A stretch of 64,000 nucleotides of DNA from Datnioides undecimradiatus (GCA_008933995.1 WARS01000026.1:8198501-8262500); one strand, 5' to 3'; positions 22,429 to 33,648 are shown, numbered from the stretch's first letter. Program-made: numbers and translations. The notes: generated from the sequence alone by a model not told the origin.

Positions 22429-24465
22429 GACAGAATCTGGAGGCTGCAGGCTTATGTACACACATCCATACCCATCAGTTAGCAGCGAATCCTCACGTGT
22501 TGTATGATCATGCCAAAAAAATGATGGCATCATTGCACTGAAAAGGGAAGCGTTCCTTTATAAAATCAGATGTCTGTTGACATGATTATAAGTACACAGG
22601 GACACTTCCTTTATTTACCACTTGTTAAGATTTACATCATTATGTAATTTTTTAACAAGTTATCTAACATGGATTGACAGCTGACATGTCAGCGATGCAC
22701 AATTGCTATGCAAAGTTGTTCTGTTTAAACGACAGAGTGAAATTATATGTAGAACAATTTTTTTTAAATTATATTTAGCTTTGTAAATAGTTTGACTGTG
22801 CTCTGACCGGACCCATGAACAGGTGAATTAGTTTACATTGAGGTGCTCAGTGGAGAGACAGGGGGTGGGGGTGCGTCTTTATGCCTCCTAAACCACTTGT
22901 CTGGTTCTGTGTCGCCAGTCACCAGTCTGACTAAACTCTTCTCTCCTTTTTAGGCAGAGAGATCTTTATCTTTGTGTCCACCCCTGCATTACGGGCACAA
23001 AGGCACTCAGACACAGTTGATATCTGCCAGGCTTCTCCGTGGCTCACAGCACACACAACCATACCACCTGCAGGAACTTTGAGGAACTGCGGCATGAGAG
23101 CGAAACTGCAACCCAAATCAGCTTATTCCTGTTGCCAGTGGTAGCACAACTAAGTGCATCTTACAAATTAGCAGAAAACTTAATTGAATGTGAAGAAAAC
23201 CTTGAGGTTACTTTTCTTTGAAATGCAAGTGGGAGAAAAAAAAGTAATTCTGCACAGATCCAACTCTACTGGACGCGTAGGAGCTTGTCCTCGGTCATCA
23301 GTCTGACATGATTACCTCCAGTCAGCACTGTCAGATCAGTGCAGATGGAGGGGATGTGCCGAACAAGACAAAGCCAGCTAAAACAATAGACCAGTAGCAG
23401 CTCAGATGGGGGTTGGGTGGTGTCATTTTCTCTCTCCCTTTCTGTCCATCTCCTCTGTCCCAGATCTATAAGTCTTCTAGTGGCTGAGTGTGGCTGTAGC
23501 TGGACAGTAATTGGTCCTTCACGGCTCCGACCCTTTTTAACCCCTGACCCTTCATCTGAAGAGGAAGCGGGGACCGAGGGGCAGATGCCCCGTAAACCAG
23601 ATGAGCTTAGTGATGTCACTGCTGCAGATAGATAATGGTGTGGTTGTGAGTACAAGGTAGAAAATGGGGGATCAAGAGAGACGATTGGGAAAATGCAGGA
23701 GAGGAATAAGGGAGATGGTGACAGAGTTAGGTGGAGGGTGTTATAGAGCCGGAGCAGAGCAGCAGGATATTGGACTCAGCATGATCGCTGGCTTCAGAAT
23801 CATTGCTAATGTAAATTCACACCAATTTCTGCCAAATTTTCAAACCCTGCAACTATAAACCAAGATATTTTCTTGATGGAACCCAGTTATAAAGGTTTAT
23901 TGTGTGCACCCATACTGTGAATACTATACCCAAAGGGAAGTTATCCACTCCCTCTGATACTCCATTGTCACTCTTAATACATAGAAATGTAATTTCTATG
24001 TGTTCAAAAAAAAACAGAACTAGTGTCTTTTGGGAATATATCCCCTCGTTGCTGTGTGTATATAAGTATGGATATATACACATATGGTGTGTGTATATAT
24101 ATGTATATATACAAACACACAACAGGGAACTCCCAAATGCCAAATCCCTCCTAATTCAAAATGCCATTTCTCAGGTAGCACACTCTGTCCTAGCCAGCAG
24201 CTGAAACAGACTGGCAGACTCAGAGAAGTCAGGAACTAATCAGGAACTCTGCAGAGCCAGCCATTGAGGAGAAATGGCAAATACTGTGCGACTGCATTTT
24301 TTGAGTTTGAACATGTGTTGTTGTAAATATTGAAAGCTGTTTCACTCTAGATTATGAAATTTCTTATTGAACAAAAAATGTACTGTACACAGATATGTAC
24401 TTTTCTAAACAGAATGCCATTCTGCTTGTAGTTTTTATGCTGTAATTAAACTGTGATGGCAAACG
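22429..24465 (+). other. Probable 3' UTR of the nested/alternative transcript
   Basis: AT-rich sequence follows the exon C stop, with UTR-like words (TGTAAATA, TTTTTTAAATTATA). It leads to ATTAAA at 24445-24450, the first convincing poly(A) signal, followed by a T-rich stretch. A stop-to-signal distance of about 2 kb is normal for this type of gene. The extent is inferred. A pyrimidine-tract plus AG followed by an open frame at 23464-23635 could be a further exon but is weak. Confidence 0.45.
24445..24450 (+). terminator. Candidate poly(A) signal ATTAAA
   Basis: ATTAAA in TGTAATTAAACTGTG, followed within about 40 bases by a T-rich stretch. It fits the end of the transcript carrying exon C. 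Confidence 0.4.
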
Positions 24466-25225
24466 TGACAACCTCTCTGCAGTTTTTATCTTTTACCGAT
24501 TCTGTCATGCGCACATGCACACAATCGCAATATTCCCGTTGTTTGTCTTTGCATTTTAACTTGCCGCTCTAAAATGATGTGAATAAGATGCTCAAACCTG
24601 TTGTGCAGTTGTTGTGTACTTGCATGTTTTTGTGCTGACGAGTGTTTAATCAGAGCAGAAGTCCAATTGCAGATGGAGGTAATTATATTGTATCACTTTA
24701 AGCTTATAACCCTGAACTGTGTGTTTGACCCTCTCCCTCCTTTATGAGCAGTAGATGTGTACAGTAGTGTGTCTTGTGCTTGTCTACTCGTAAATCCAGT
24801 CTTGATGTCAGGTATTCATATACTGTATGCCTTGGCTTTTCTCACAAACAAGCATCATGTGCACACACACATACATACACAGTCTGTTTACTTGGATGCC
24901 CTTCACCTGGCTTAACTACCATTTAAGTCTAGACCTTGAGATAATTGGCTTTCCAGACCTCTACACGAGATTGGGACACGGTATTAACATTAGCTGTTTA
25001 TTTTTTTATTATTCCTATTTGTTTATTTATTTTTTGGTGAACACCTCGTTTGTGTGTGTGATTTTATTTCCCAACCCTCCTTCTTGTCATTGTCTGTGTT
25101 TGTCTTTCTGTCTGTGTTTTTGCTGTCCATAGCAGAGACCCTCTAGTGCAACTAAGGCAGACTGACTGTTGTGTCGTGTTTATAGTATCTCTTTGCCTTT
25201 ATTGCTTTAGTATGGAGGAAGAGCT
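24466..25225 (+). other. Intron stretch without a gene
   Basis: I see no exon, repeat family or RNA here, only AT-rich and CA-containing intron sequence. Confidence 0.6.
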
Positions 25226-25239
25226 GTTGCCAGGGCAAC
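25226..25239. promoter_or_regulatory. Perfect palindromic RFX X-box
   Basis: GTTGCCAGGGCAAC is an exact inverted repeat (GTTGCC, two-base spacer, GGCAAC) and satisfies the RFX X-box consensus RYYNYYN(1-3)RRNRAC. It lies about 190 bases upstream of zbtb46 exon 4. RFX binding is inferred from the motif only. Confidence 0.45.
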
Positions 25240-25427
25240 TGTAGCTTTGACTGGGATTGGGGTGGCCATGGGAATTGATGGTACATTTCTAGACCATGCC
25301 GCTAATTAAATGTAATAACTGAAAAGTGACGTCTCGGTTTATTTAAACGAGCTTCATTCAAGACTAATCTTTTTCTCTCTCTCTCTCTCTCTCCACCGTC
25401 CCTCCCTCCGTCCTTCTGTCTCCGCAG

Positions 25428-25603
25428 TGAATGACTTCACGGTGATCCGTAAAAAGTTCAAGTGCCCCTACTGCAGTTTCTCTGCTATGCACCAGTGCAT
25501 CCTAAAGAGGCACATGCGCTCCCACACCGGTGAGAGGCCCTACCCCTGTGAAATCTGTGGCAAGAAGTTCACCAGAAGGGAGCACATGAAGAGGCACACG
25601 CTG
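25428..25603 (+). CDS. zbtb46: zbtb46 coding exon 4, zinc fingers 1 and 2
   Basis: The acceptor is TCTCCGCAG at 25427 and the donor is GTGAGT at 25604. The first two bases complete a Leu codon from exon 3, then NDFTVIRKKFKCPYCSFSA. Finger 1 is C-X2-C-X12-H-X3-H (CPYC...HMRSH). It is joined by the canonical TGERPYPC linker to finger 2 (CEICGKKFTRREHMKRH), whose final His lies in the next exon. These two fingers are the DNA-binding part of the protein and match the human sequence I remember almost residue for residue. Exon 3 and nested exon A are in the same phase, which allows alternative use. Confidence 0.97.
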
Positions 25604-25707
25604 GTGAGTGCAACTTTACGACCAGTGGCGATCAGTACATCGTGCCAATATAAGAGCGGGAATATTCACATTTGAAACATTTTGAATTATGTATTTCTGT
25701 CCAACAG

Positions 25708-26148
25708 GTCCACAGCAAAGACAAGAAGTACGTATGTAAAGTGTGCAGCCGAGTCTTCATGTCAGCAGCCAGCGTTGGGATCAAACACGGCTCACGGCGT
25801 CACGGTGTCTGTGCCGACTGCTCTGGCCGGGGCATGGCAGCACTGCTGGACCACAACGGTGAGGTGGGAGGCGACATCTCTCCGGAGGAGGAGCTGTATC
25901 CTGGCGATCGTTTCCACGATGACCAGGCAGAGTGCGATGGTGATGGAGAGGGGGAGGAAGAGATGATGGTCGAAGGGGACGGGGAGATGATGGGTGAAGG
26001 GGAGGAGGAAGGAGGGAAGTGGAAGGACTCAGGGATCACCACTGAGGCACACCGAGCACTGGACAATGAGAAGGAGGAGAGCGACTCCTCAGCACAGGAG
26101 GGGGAGCAGCAGAATGGTAGTGAGAGGGACTTCGCTTGGATCTCCTAG
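25708..26148 (+). CDS. zbtb46: zbtb46 coding exon 5, C-terminus
   Basis: The acceptor is TCTGTCCAACAG at 25707; the exon opens in phase 0 and stops with TAG at 26146-26148. It starts [11 protein letters not shown], supplying the last His of finger 2. A degenerate third finger follows (CKVCSRVF...HGSRRH, 13 residues between the second Cys and first His instead of 12). Next come [20 protein letters not shown], a strongly acidic Glu/Gly/Asp/Met-rich segment of about 60 residues, and the terminal DFAWIS shared with vertebrate ZBTB46. The intron to exon 4 is only 104 bases, so exons 4 and 5 behave as a pair. Confidence 0.97.
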   Translation, partial: VHSKDKKYVCKVCSRVFMSAASVGIKHGSRRHGVCADCSGRGMAALLDHNGEVGGDISPEEELYPGDRFHDDQAECDGDGEGEEEMMVEGDGEMMGEGEEEGGKWKDSGITTEAHRALDNEKEESDSSAQEGEQQNGSERDFAWIS

Positions 26149-27691
26149 AATCTGTCAGGCTCCTGTCAGTGGCTCGTCGACCAATCTCTGAAGATCTCTG
26201 AAGATCTCTCCAGCAGGATTCTCTGCTCTCTTTACCCATTCGTCCCACCGTGGGCAGGCCTTCCTTTGAACGGAAATGCTGTAGGGTGACGCGCGACAAT
26301 GATCTAAAACCATCATGAGAAAACACACTCAAATGCACACATGTACACACACACTCACACACACACACTTAGGCTATTCTCAACCTTGACTGCCATAGTA
26401 GAAGAAGAACGGTCAAGAGATGGCTCGAGTGCAAGGCTTTTTCTGCTTACCTCCTTTACTTCTGATGCAGTGTTTTTGTGTTTCTTTTTCTTGAGGGTTC
26501 AGGCCAGAGTCCAGTAGTTTTCTACTCTGTCACAACAGGAATCAACGAGGACGCTGCCAAGGACATGGCCAATGCTAAACTGCAACTTTGTATGTTTTGC
26601 CATCACAATCACCATGGAAACCAAGGATCACTGACAGTGTAGGGAAATAGCCAGGAGGGGGAGGGGTGCGTTGGTCCCACTTTGGCTGTAATGTTTCTGG
26701 GGAAAGTGTCTCTCTACAAGTGGAAGGAGAGTCGAAATCTATTGCAAAGCTACGTGTGTCAGAGGACCGGGCAGCCCGATGGCACATTGTTGATGCAGAG
26801 TCCTACTGCCACAGACTTGCACTTTAATGACAACTGACTCCTATCAAAGCCCTGAACCCATGGTTTACATTTTTGATCTGATCTTTACTTACCTAAACAA
26901 CTCGGTGACCGCACCTACCTTTAAGGATATACTTTATGTCCTCTTGACTGTTATCACGATATAGAAATCACTGAATCTTTGTGCAGATTGCTGTTTATAT
27001 AGCCTTTGCCTTTCAGTGGGGTCCTTAATCTTTTCTTCACTTAAGTTTACCACACGATTTCGTATCAGTCCATTCCAACAAATACCGGAGATTTGAGTAA
27101 TGTACATATACAATTTTGGGGGGATTTCTTGGGAAAATGGGAGTGAAGTGTGTGTGAGAGACAAGAGAGAGACTGAAAGAGACTTTTACAGTGTTTGTGT
27201 GGGTTTTAACCCTCTTTATACACAGAGTGGACATCACTTTCTGCTTCCCTGTTTGGAAAATCAACAAGTACACAGGGGAGCCACCTGACCCACACTATTA
27301 ACTCTTTCTGTCTCTCTCGGTGTCTCCAGCGGTTGTGATGTTTGGACCTGAGAGCCTTGTCCCTCTCTCTCTCTCTCACACCTGAGGAGGAGATGCCTTT
27401 GTTTGAAAACGGTTTCTTTTTTTCTTTTTTTTTCCTGTTTCTGTCGCCATCGGTCAGTCATGTGATTCCAGTTTCACAATACAGAATATGCAGACTCTTT
27501 CCATGGTTTTATCTTTTTGTTGGTGACATATTTTCTCCAGCTTTGTAAGGTTAAAAGAAGAGGATCAAAATTGTGCTTGAAAACCTGAGTTTGATATACG
27601 TAGAGAGTGTATTATTAATTTGTTTTGTCAGCTATTTATTGAAAAAATCTGTTTGTGGATTCCTAATTTTTGAGAAGTCATTTCCTTCCTA

Positions 27692-27706
27692 TCTCTCTCT
27701 CTCTCG

Positions 27707-27737
<31 letters not shown>

Positions 27738-27761
27738 GCTCTTTCTTTGTGTGTGTGTGTG
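27692..27761. repeat. (CT)n-(GT)n compound microsatellite
   Basis: CT dinucleotides interrupted by CGCT units pass into a short GT run, within the probable zbtb46 3' UTR. Confidence 0.9.
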
Positions 27762-30061
27762 TTGGATGGACAAGATGGGTGTTTGTATGCAAGAATGTTT
27801 GAGTGTCCAGTGTCCGAAAAAAAAAGTCTATATTGATTTCTTAGGATTATTTCCATGTTATTGACAATTCAAGTGAGCAGATGACATGTCTTATTATTAT
27901 GATTATCAGAACTATGATTAATGTTGTTGATGTTCCTATTATTAATTATTATTAAGTGCTGGATGCTAAGCTTTATTGTGTGTTCTTTTTTTGATATTTT
28001 ATATCTTGTATAAGAAAAAAAAAGCTTTTATACTTTGCCTTGTTGTGGACAGCAAGCCATGGGGCTTTTATCAACCTTTTATTGTGCCAGTTTACGCTTT
28101 TTCTGTCGTATTTGCTTTTTTACTGAGGGGAAAAACAACTTCACTGTCAAACTTCTCTGTTAGATATTGATTGAAACATATATTCAGCACACGCTTTTGC
28201 ATCACTAATGTACACTAATTGATTAATATCAAACCAAAAACAATCTAGTACCTTGTATACATGAAGTGCTTTTGTTTTACAGTCCGTGTGTGCAGGTGCT
28301 TTTTTGGATTTATTGTCGTGGTTAACAGTTTTGTTGTTGGGTTGTTTTTATTTTTGAACCTGTCACTATTTGTCACAGTTTGAAAAAAAGTGCACATGTT
28401 ATGGTATTATTGTGAATATGAAGGGCTGTGTGGAAGGACCAGCTAGATTTAGAAGACAGCATCTTAAAACCAAGCTGATTTTTTTTTTCTTCTAGTTTCT
28501 ACTGTCTCCGCCTCGCATGACACACAATCAAGAAGAAATGCAGCATGCAGACAAAACAAAGAGTGTTGAGTCCTCATGCTGTATTTCTATCTGCCAGTGT
28601 TTTACTGGCGCGACTCTCATCCATTTACATAAAGGGAAAGTGAGCACTGCAGCAGTAACTCTGGGAAACATTTTGTTGCCAGTGCAGGTTGCACACATCA
28701 GGCCACTCTGCTACAGGTGCCATATACTCCCATTAACCAACCCCAGCCGAGGAACTCAGTCCAATGCGATTTGTGATGCTTTCTTCATTTCTGGCAACTG
28801 TCTTTTTGTTTGTATTATTTATTGTGTTTTTGTTGACCCATTTATCAAATAGTTGTGATTTTTGGGGGGTAAAAAAAACAAAAACAAAAAATGAAAGAAA
28901 GAAAGCCGAAAGACAATGGAGTTAAGATTTTTTATGAATGTCCATGGTGGGTGTGGAAGGAGCCCATGATCGGTGACAAATCTCTGTCCTGTGGTGCTGT
29001 TTGTGGCCACTGAGAGACATCTGGATGTATGTGTGATTCCCCGGCCCTGCGCTCTTCTCACGACCTGTACTGTATGTCTTCTTCCTCATACTGGGTTGTA
29101 CTTCAGGAAAATGTCTGCCATCAACCCCTCAATATGTGCCTCAATGACATTTCACCCGTGTGCTTGTAAGAGTGTTTGTGTCCGAGCGATGAATATGTGT
29201 TTGTGTCAATGGATAGAGATTACTAAAATGCGACTGATCAAGATTAGAGGTGCAAAAAAACTTCAAAGAGACAAATCATGATGGGCGACTAGATTCTCCT
29301 TCCCACCGTGTGTTGATGACCTTTTGTGCCCTGATTCTGTGGTCTTAACTGCATGCCTGTGCTCATTTTGTCATACCAAAGCGACGTCTTCGGCATCTGC
29401 ACACAACTGTCTCATTCCACACGATGCAAAACTGGAACTGTTTGCTCTATTGCAGATGAATATGGGTATTCTTAGACGTGTACAAATTGCAATCCTCATT
29501 TAGCCTGTATAGCTTGATTCACACGTGCAAATCATGAAGCCATAGATATGGGTATAACTATATTATACTATATTTCAAAATTGGCGCTTTTTACTTTAGA
29601 TTTTGTTCTTCTACTAAGAGTGATGTGTGTATACCTTCATATATATGAATTTATATTACTATTATATATTATTTATTTTCTCTCTCAAGTTTCAGAGGGT
29701 CTTTCATTTGTAAAAGGTCGCACTTGAAGCTTGAGGTTTGTTTATTTTCATTGGGAATATTGTTCAATATGATACTGACTTTATATTGATGATTATCATA
29801 AACCTGTGTTTGTAACAAAATGTGTTAAATAATCAAAAAAACCTGTCCTGTTTTTACACCTGTTTTGTTTTGGGCAGATTTAAGTGCTCTTGTGCAGATA
29901 TTTTTCGGTTGATAGTACTGATCACAAAACATTTTTACAGCCAACCATGAGCCTCCTGTTTTGATGTTGGGGCTGGCCTGCTGGCCATCCAAGCCTCTTT
30001 CTAACTTCATGTTTAGTGGAAGAATTAGCTTGACTATTATTTGCAAAAACCAATCAGTCTC

Positions 30062-30067
30062 AATAAA
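30062..30067 (+). terminator. zbtb46: Candidate proximal poly(A) signal AATAAA (zbtb46)
   Basis: AATAAA in CTCAATAAATTTTG, followed 35-60 bases later by GT/T-rich sequence (GTGCTGTGCCTTTTGTTTTC) suited to a downstream element. Confidence 0.45.
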
Positions 30068-30176
30068 TTTTGAAATTGCTGCTGTAAAGAAGTGAACAAC
30101 GCGTGCTGTGCCTTTTGTTTTCTTGTCCGTGTTGGGAGGGATGGCGGGGGCTACTGTTGTCATACCCACCTGATGT

Positions 30177-30188
30177 CCACAAGGGGGC
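30177..30188 (+). promoter_or_regulatory. CTCF core-like motif at the convergent gene boundary
   Basis: CCACAAGGGGGC matches the CTCF core CCASYAGRKGGC at 11 of 12 positions. It lies between the two candidate zbtb46 poly(A) signals, at the junction of the convergent genes. Binding is not shown. Confidence 0.35.
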
Positions 30189-30345
30189 AGAATTGACAAG
30201 TCAAAGAAAGTGAACACAAAGGAATGACTCCTCTCTATTGATGAGGATATAGTCCTACTTTTCCTCCTTTTCAAGATGTGTCATTATAAAACATCTACTG
30301 CAGCCATTCATCCACTGAGATTCTTATTCACCTACATTAAAGATG

Positions 30346-30351
30346 AATAAA
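30346..30351 (+). terminator. zbtb46: Candidate distal poly(A) signal AATAAA (zbtb46)
   Basis: AATAAA in AGATGAATAAAAAAGG. Cleavage 10-30 bases downstream would fall at about 30361-30380, inside the predicted end of the opposite-strand transcript. Confidence 0.5.
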
Positions 30352-30385
30352 AAAGGCATCTGACAGCAGACTTCTTCCATTCAGG

Positions 30386-30391
30386 TTTATT
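30386..30391 (-). terminator. slc2a4rg: Candidate poly(A) signal AATAAA on the minus strand (slc2a4rg)
   Basis: TTTATT on the plus strand is AATAAA on the minus strand (AAAATAAACCTG). It is the last such signal before the zbtb46 end, so it would close a minus-strand 3' UTR of about 5.7 kb. Nearer signals are also possible, so the assignment is tentative. Confidence 0.35.
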
Positions 30392-30642
30392 TTCTTTCCA
30401 TCACATTACATCACATAGATCACATTATCAGCATCATACATGGTCATCCATCTTTTCAAGCACTAGTCATAGGCTTGACATTCACACAAATACTCCTTGA
30501 GTGCACCACTCCTAAGAAAGTGCTTCCTCCATGTGCGTAGGACTGCTGATGAAGACCAGAGGCCGAGCCCACACACAGGAGAAATCTTGCCCTCCAGTGA
30601 AGACCCAAGGCTGACATCATGTTTCCTTCAAAAGACATGTAG

Positions 30643-30644
<2 letters not shown>

Positions 30645-30686
<42 letters not shown>
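30645..30686. repeat. (GT)n microsatellite
   Basis: Perfect GT dinucleotide run of about 21 units. Confidence 0.95.
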
Positions 30687-30687
<1 letters not shown>

Positions 30688-30865
30688 AGGCTGCAGTGAG
30701 CATCTTTAACATTTAACAGGAAACTAAACCACATCAGCCCTGGGTTATCAGTTACTGAAAGGGAAAATCTAACACATAAAACCCTTCAGTGTTGTATCTC
30801 CTAACAAAAAAACAGGGAAAAAAGAGCGATGCTAGACATGCAAAGCAACCTCAAACTCAACGAGA

Positions 30866-30886
30866 CAATCAATCAATCAATCAATG
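30866..30886. repeat. (AATC)n short tandem repeat
   Basis: Four to five AATC units followed by an A-rich run. Confidence 0.8.
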
Positions 30887-33594
30887 AGAGAGAAAAAAAA
30901 ACAAAAGTCAGTTTTCACACCAGCCAGTGTCAGGCTCAGTAAAAACACAACAGGAGAAACAAAATGGTCATCAAATGAGAGATACCTGACAGACAGACAG
31001 AGGGTGAAAGCCTGGACAAACAATAAGAGCACAGTAGAGGAAGCAGAGAACTGAGAGGAGCTGCCATTGCAATGCATTACATTACATTTGATTTGGAAGG
31101 AGATCTATTGGCTTTGCTGCTGCTGGTTTACACACACATGAAAACTGACATTCAAGAAAGCAGCACATAAATTTTGACGTGTGGAAAAAAAAACGAAGGC
31201 TTTTTTTTTATGCACATTTCAAGGGTTTAGTTTAGCTTAATATACTGGGTAAAGGTTTGGGTGGGACCACAGTAAAGCTGAATAGCACAAGAACAGGAAA
31301 TGGAGGAGGATGAGGTGATCGGGGAAAAATCGCTGTAGTGAAGAGGAAAGGGGAAGGATGAGTGTATTAGGAAACAAGTGGAAGACACTAAAAGCATGCT
31401 GTCTGTTGGAATGTGCAGGGCAGGACAAAGATTCCCACAAGGTTCAAATTTTCATCGTGACCGAAGGTCAAAGGTTATCCTGCCTATCAACAACTTAACA
31501 TCACAACCACAAACAACATCTACGACAATGATAACCACACATATTCAGAAAAATGTACTATTTGGCAGGGAGAAAGACAAAAGACAAACAGCAACAGTGT
31601 GAGCGAGTAGCCCAGATGTCACCAAAAGCTCAAGTTAGTTCTTGTTCCATTATAAAGCGTCTCATTGCACAAAGTAAGATAGTAAAGCAATACTGCATGG
31701 TTGTGTTATTTGATATGACTCAGCAGTGTGGCGACAGCTGTATGTGGGTGTGAAAAGATTTGGAGACCAAAATCAGGACGCGCTACAGGTTCACTACAGG
31801 CAGTACAAACTAGCCAGCAAAATATAACAAAAAAAAGACTTATTTTTGTAGGTTTTACATTCAATATGTTTTGTTTTTCTCCCCTTTGCCTCTAAGCTAC
31901 AATATACAATGAATCTTTACGTGTTATGTTCACTATAGCTTCTCAATTGACTTAAAAAAAATGAGAGAAAATATTTTGAGCAACTATACTGTAAAAAAAG
32001 TTTACTTTTCATATAACAAGATACAACAACAAAGAAAACAACAACAATATATGAAAAAAAAGCCTCACGGTTTCTCTTTATGTTGCATATGTACAAGAAA
32101 GCCCTGAAACTGCAAATCCATCTATAATCGTCACTGCGTGTCTTGTGTCCGCTTTATAATTTCCCTCCACACCCATCAATAGTCAACTTCAAGCTCCATC
32201 TCCCATTTTCCAGGTGTAAGCTGTAACTGCTGATCTATTTAATCTGTAAAAAAAATTCGCTAATTAGGTTCTGTTCGTGCAAAGTCTGTGCACAACAGCA
32301 ACTTTGTATCCACAGTTCTTTTCTGGCCATGATGACCCAACATTATGGCCTCACTCACTAAGCCAAGTTCTCACCTATACAACTCGAGCCATGAACGTGA
32401 CAGGCCAGTTTAGTGCAACTCAAAAAAAGATGGAACAGTGGCCAGAAAACACAGGCATCTATTAGCGTAACACACGGCAACAGTCCTGTTCACTGTCAGC
32501 AAGAGCGTCGGCCTCTGACTCTGCTGGTGAACAGTGCTTACACTGGAGGATGGAGAGAGACCTGACAGACTGTATTTGACACTCTATCAATGACCAAACT
32601 AAAAGTGGTATCCAGCACTAAATAGCATCCACACAGTTACTAATTCAGCTCAGTAAAATGTCAATAAGCAGAAACCTGTTTTTATTTAAGTAAAGGAAGC
32701 ACAAAGAGGAACTTAAGGATGAGAAAATATGAGTATTGTGAAAAAAAACAAAAACTCCAGGCAAGAAAACACTGTAAAAGCATCTGTTATCAAGATGATA
32801 ATGTGTAGCCACTGACCGAGACCGATGTTTTCCCATCACTGAGACAAGGCAGGTGCTGCTTTTGGCCCTTGGCACTCCTCCAAGGCAAGGCAAAGTGACT
32901 GCCTAAGTACCACACTGTACTTCCCCGTACCACACCTCTAAAACGGCCAGCACCATTATGTTTAGTACATTAAAATCTGACACAGAGAGCAAGACAGTTG
33001 CTGTCAAGATCACTTGCTAAGAATGGGGGACCGCAGAGGTACAGAGCCCCCTTTCCCTGACACCCCATTTATCCATCGGGCAGTGACGATATCCCTCCCA
33101 CCCCACTGAGAAAAAAAAAAATCTTTTCACTTCAAAATTTGTGTATATAAAATGTCCATATATAAAAACATGTCTTGCGCAGTGCAGCGTAGTGCAATTT
33201 CAATAGGTCAGTACGCAGTTTCCTTTTTATGTTCTTTTCATTGGCACTTTGTGAAGTTTCTGACCGGAAGAGGCCTGCAGACCACTCTCAGAAGCTGCGA
33301 GAGAGAGGTGGAGGCCGAGCTTATCTGGGATGCCACTGGAATAAACGACTTACAGGCAAGATTACTGATATTCTAAACAAAATTATGGTTTTTAACAGGA
33401 ACTGAATGAGTTTTTAGTTTTATGGCTAAAATGTGTGCTTAAATTGTTTGTTTTTTGCCATTTACTACATGCCACCAATTAACAGTCGAACATCTACTTC
33501 CCAGCTGTCATTGAGAAGTGATAACTGGTAACCTATAACGTAGTATGCGCAGACAGCACGAGTGACCCTGTGGCAACACGGGGACAGCACAGGT

Positions 33595-33648
33595 GTTTCT
33601 ATGGCGACAGAGTGGGACAGAGTCTGCTCTAACGGCCTGCTTATATAA
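33595..33648 (+). promoter_or_regulatory. X-box plus TATA-like pair, possible cryptic promoter
   Basis: GTTTCTATGGCGAC at 33595-33608 satisfies the RFX X-box consensus, and TATATAA lies at 33642-33648 on the same strand. No coding frame follows. The arrangement resembles a small promoter but may be chance in AT-rich sequence. Confidence 0.2.

Larger units (their letters stand above)
13875..25427 (+). other. zbtb46: zbtb46 intron 3, hosting alternative or nested zinc-finger exons
   Basis: An 11.5 kb intron between the linker exon and the first zinc-finger exon. The donor is GTAAGT, and the acceptor follows a TCTCTC-rich tract ending TCCGCAG. It holds the extra exon set at 19670-22428 with its probable 3' UTR, a TIR-flanked repeat at 16833-17931, CA/GT runs, and a palindromic X-box at 25226. 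From 13956 to 19669 I see only the polypyrimidine tract at 15694-15990 and repeats; the rest is AT-rich intronic sequence with no supported gene. Confidence 0.85.
13593..26148 (+). other. zbtb46: zbtb46 locus, 3' part (canonical coding exons 3-5)
   Basis: This is the C-terminal part of ZBTB46 (BTBD4), a nuclear BTB-zinc-finger transcription factor best known in mammals from classical dendritic cells and endothelium. Three exons join in frame: 13593-13874 (94 codons), 25428-25603 and 25708-26148. The joined product closely tracks my memory of human ZBTB46: SSDSRGER, ANLKAALMSKNSLLSL, NDFTVIRKKFKCPYCSFSA, two C2H2 fingers with a TGERPYPC linker, a degenerate third finger, an acidic tail and the last residues DFAWIS (human DFAWLS). 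The BTB domain, encoded by a large upstream exon in vertebrates, is not in the window, so the gene is partial here. Downstream, tail-to-tail, is slc2a4rg. Extra zinc-finger exons sit in the last large intron and may supply an alternative C-terminus. Confidence 0.95.
26149..30375 (+). other. zbtb46: Probable zbtb46 3' UTR
   Basis: No coding signal is seen between the stop and the AATAAA signals at 30062 and 30346. The sequence is AT-rich with TTATTATT and TGTAAATA-type words usual in long vertebrate 3' UTRs. A UTR of about 4.2 kb is long but plausible for this gene. The exact end is inferred; an earlier end at the 30062 signal is possible. Confidence 0.55.

Noticed and set aside
29825-30274. 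A 149-residue minus-strand open frame at the 3' end of zbtb46
   Set aside because: It lies antisense to the presumed UTR and shows no domain or family similarity. Likely chance.
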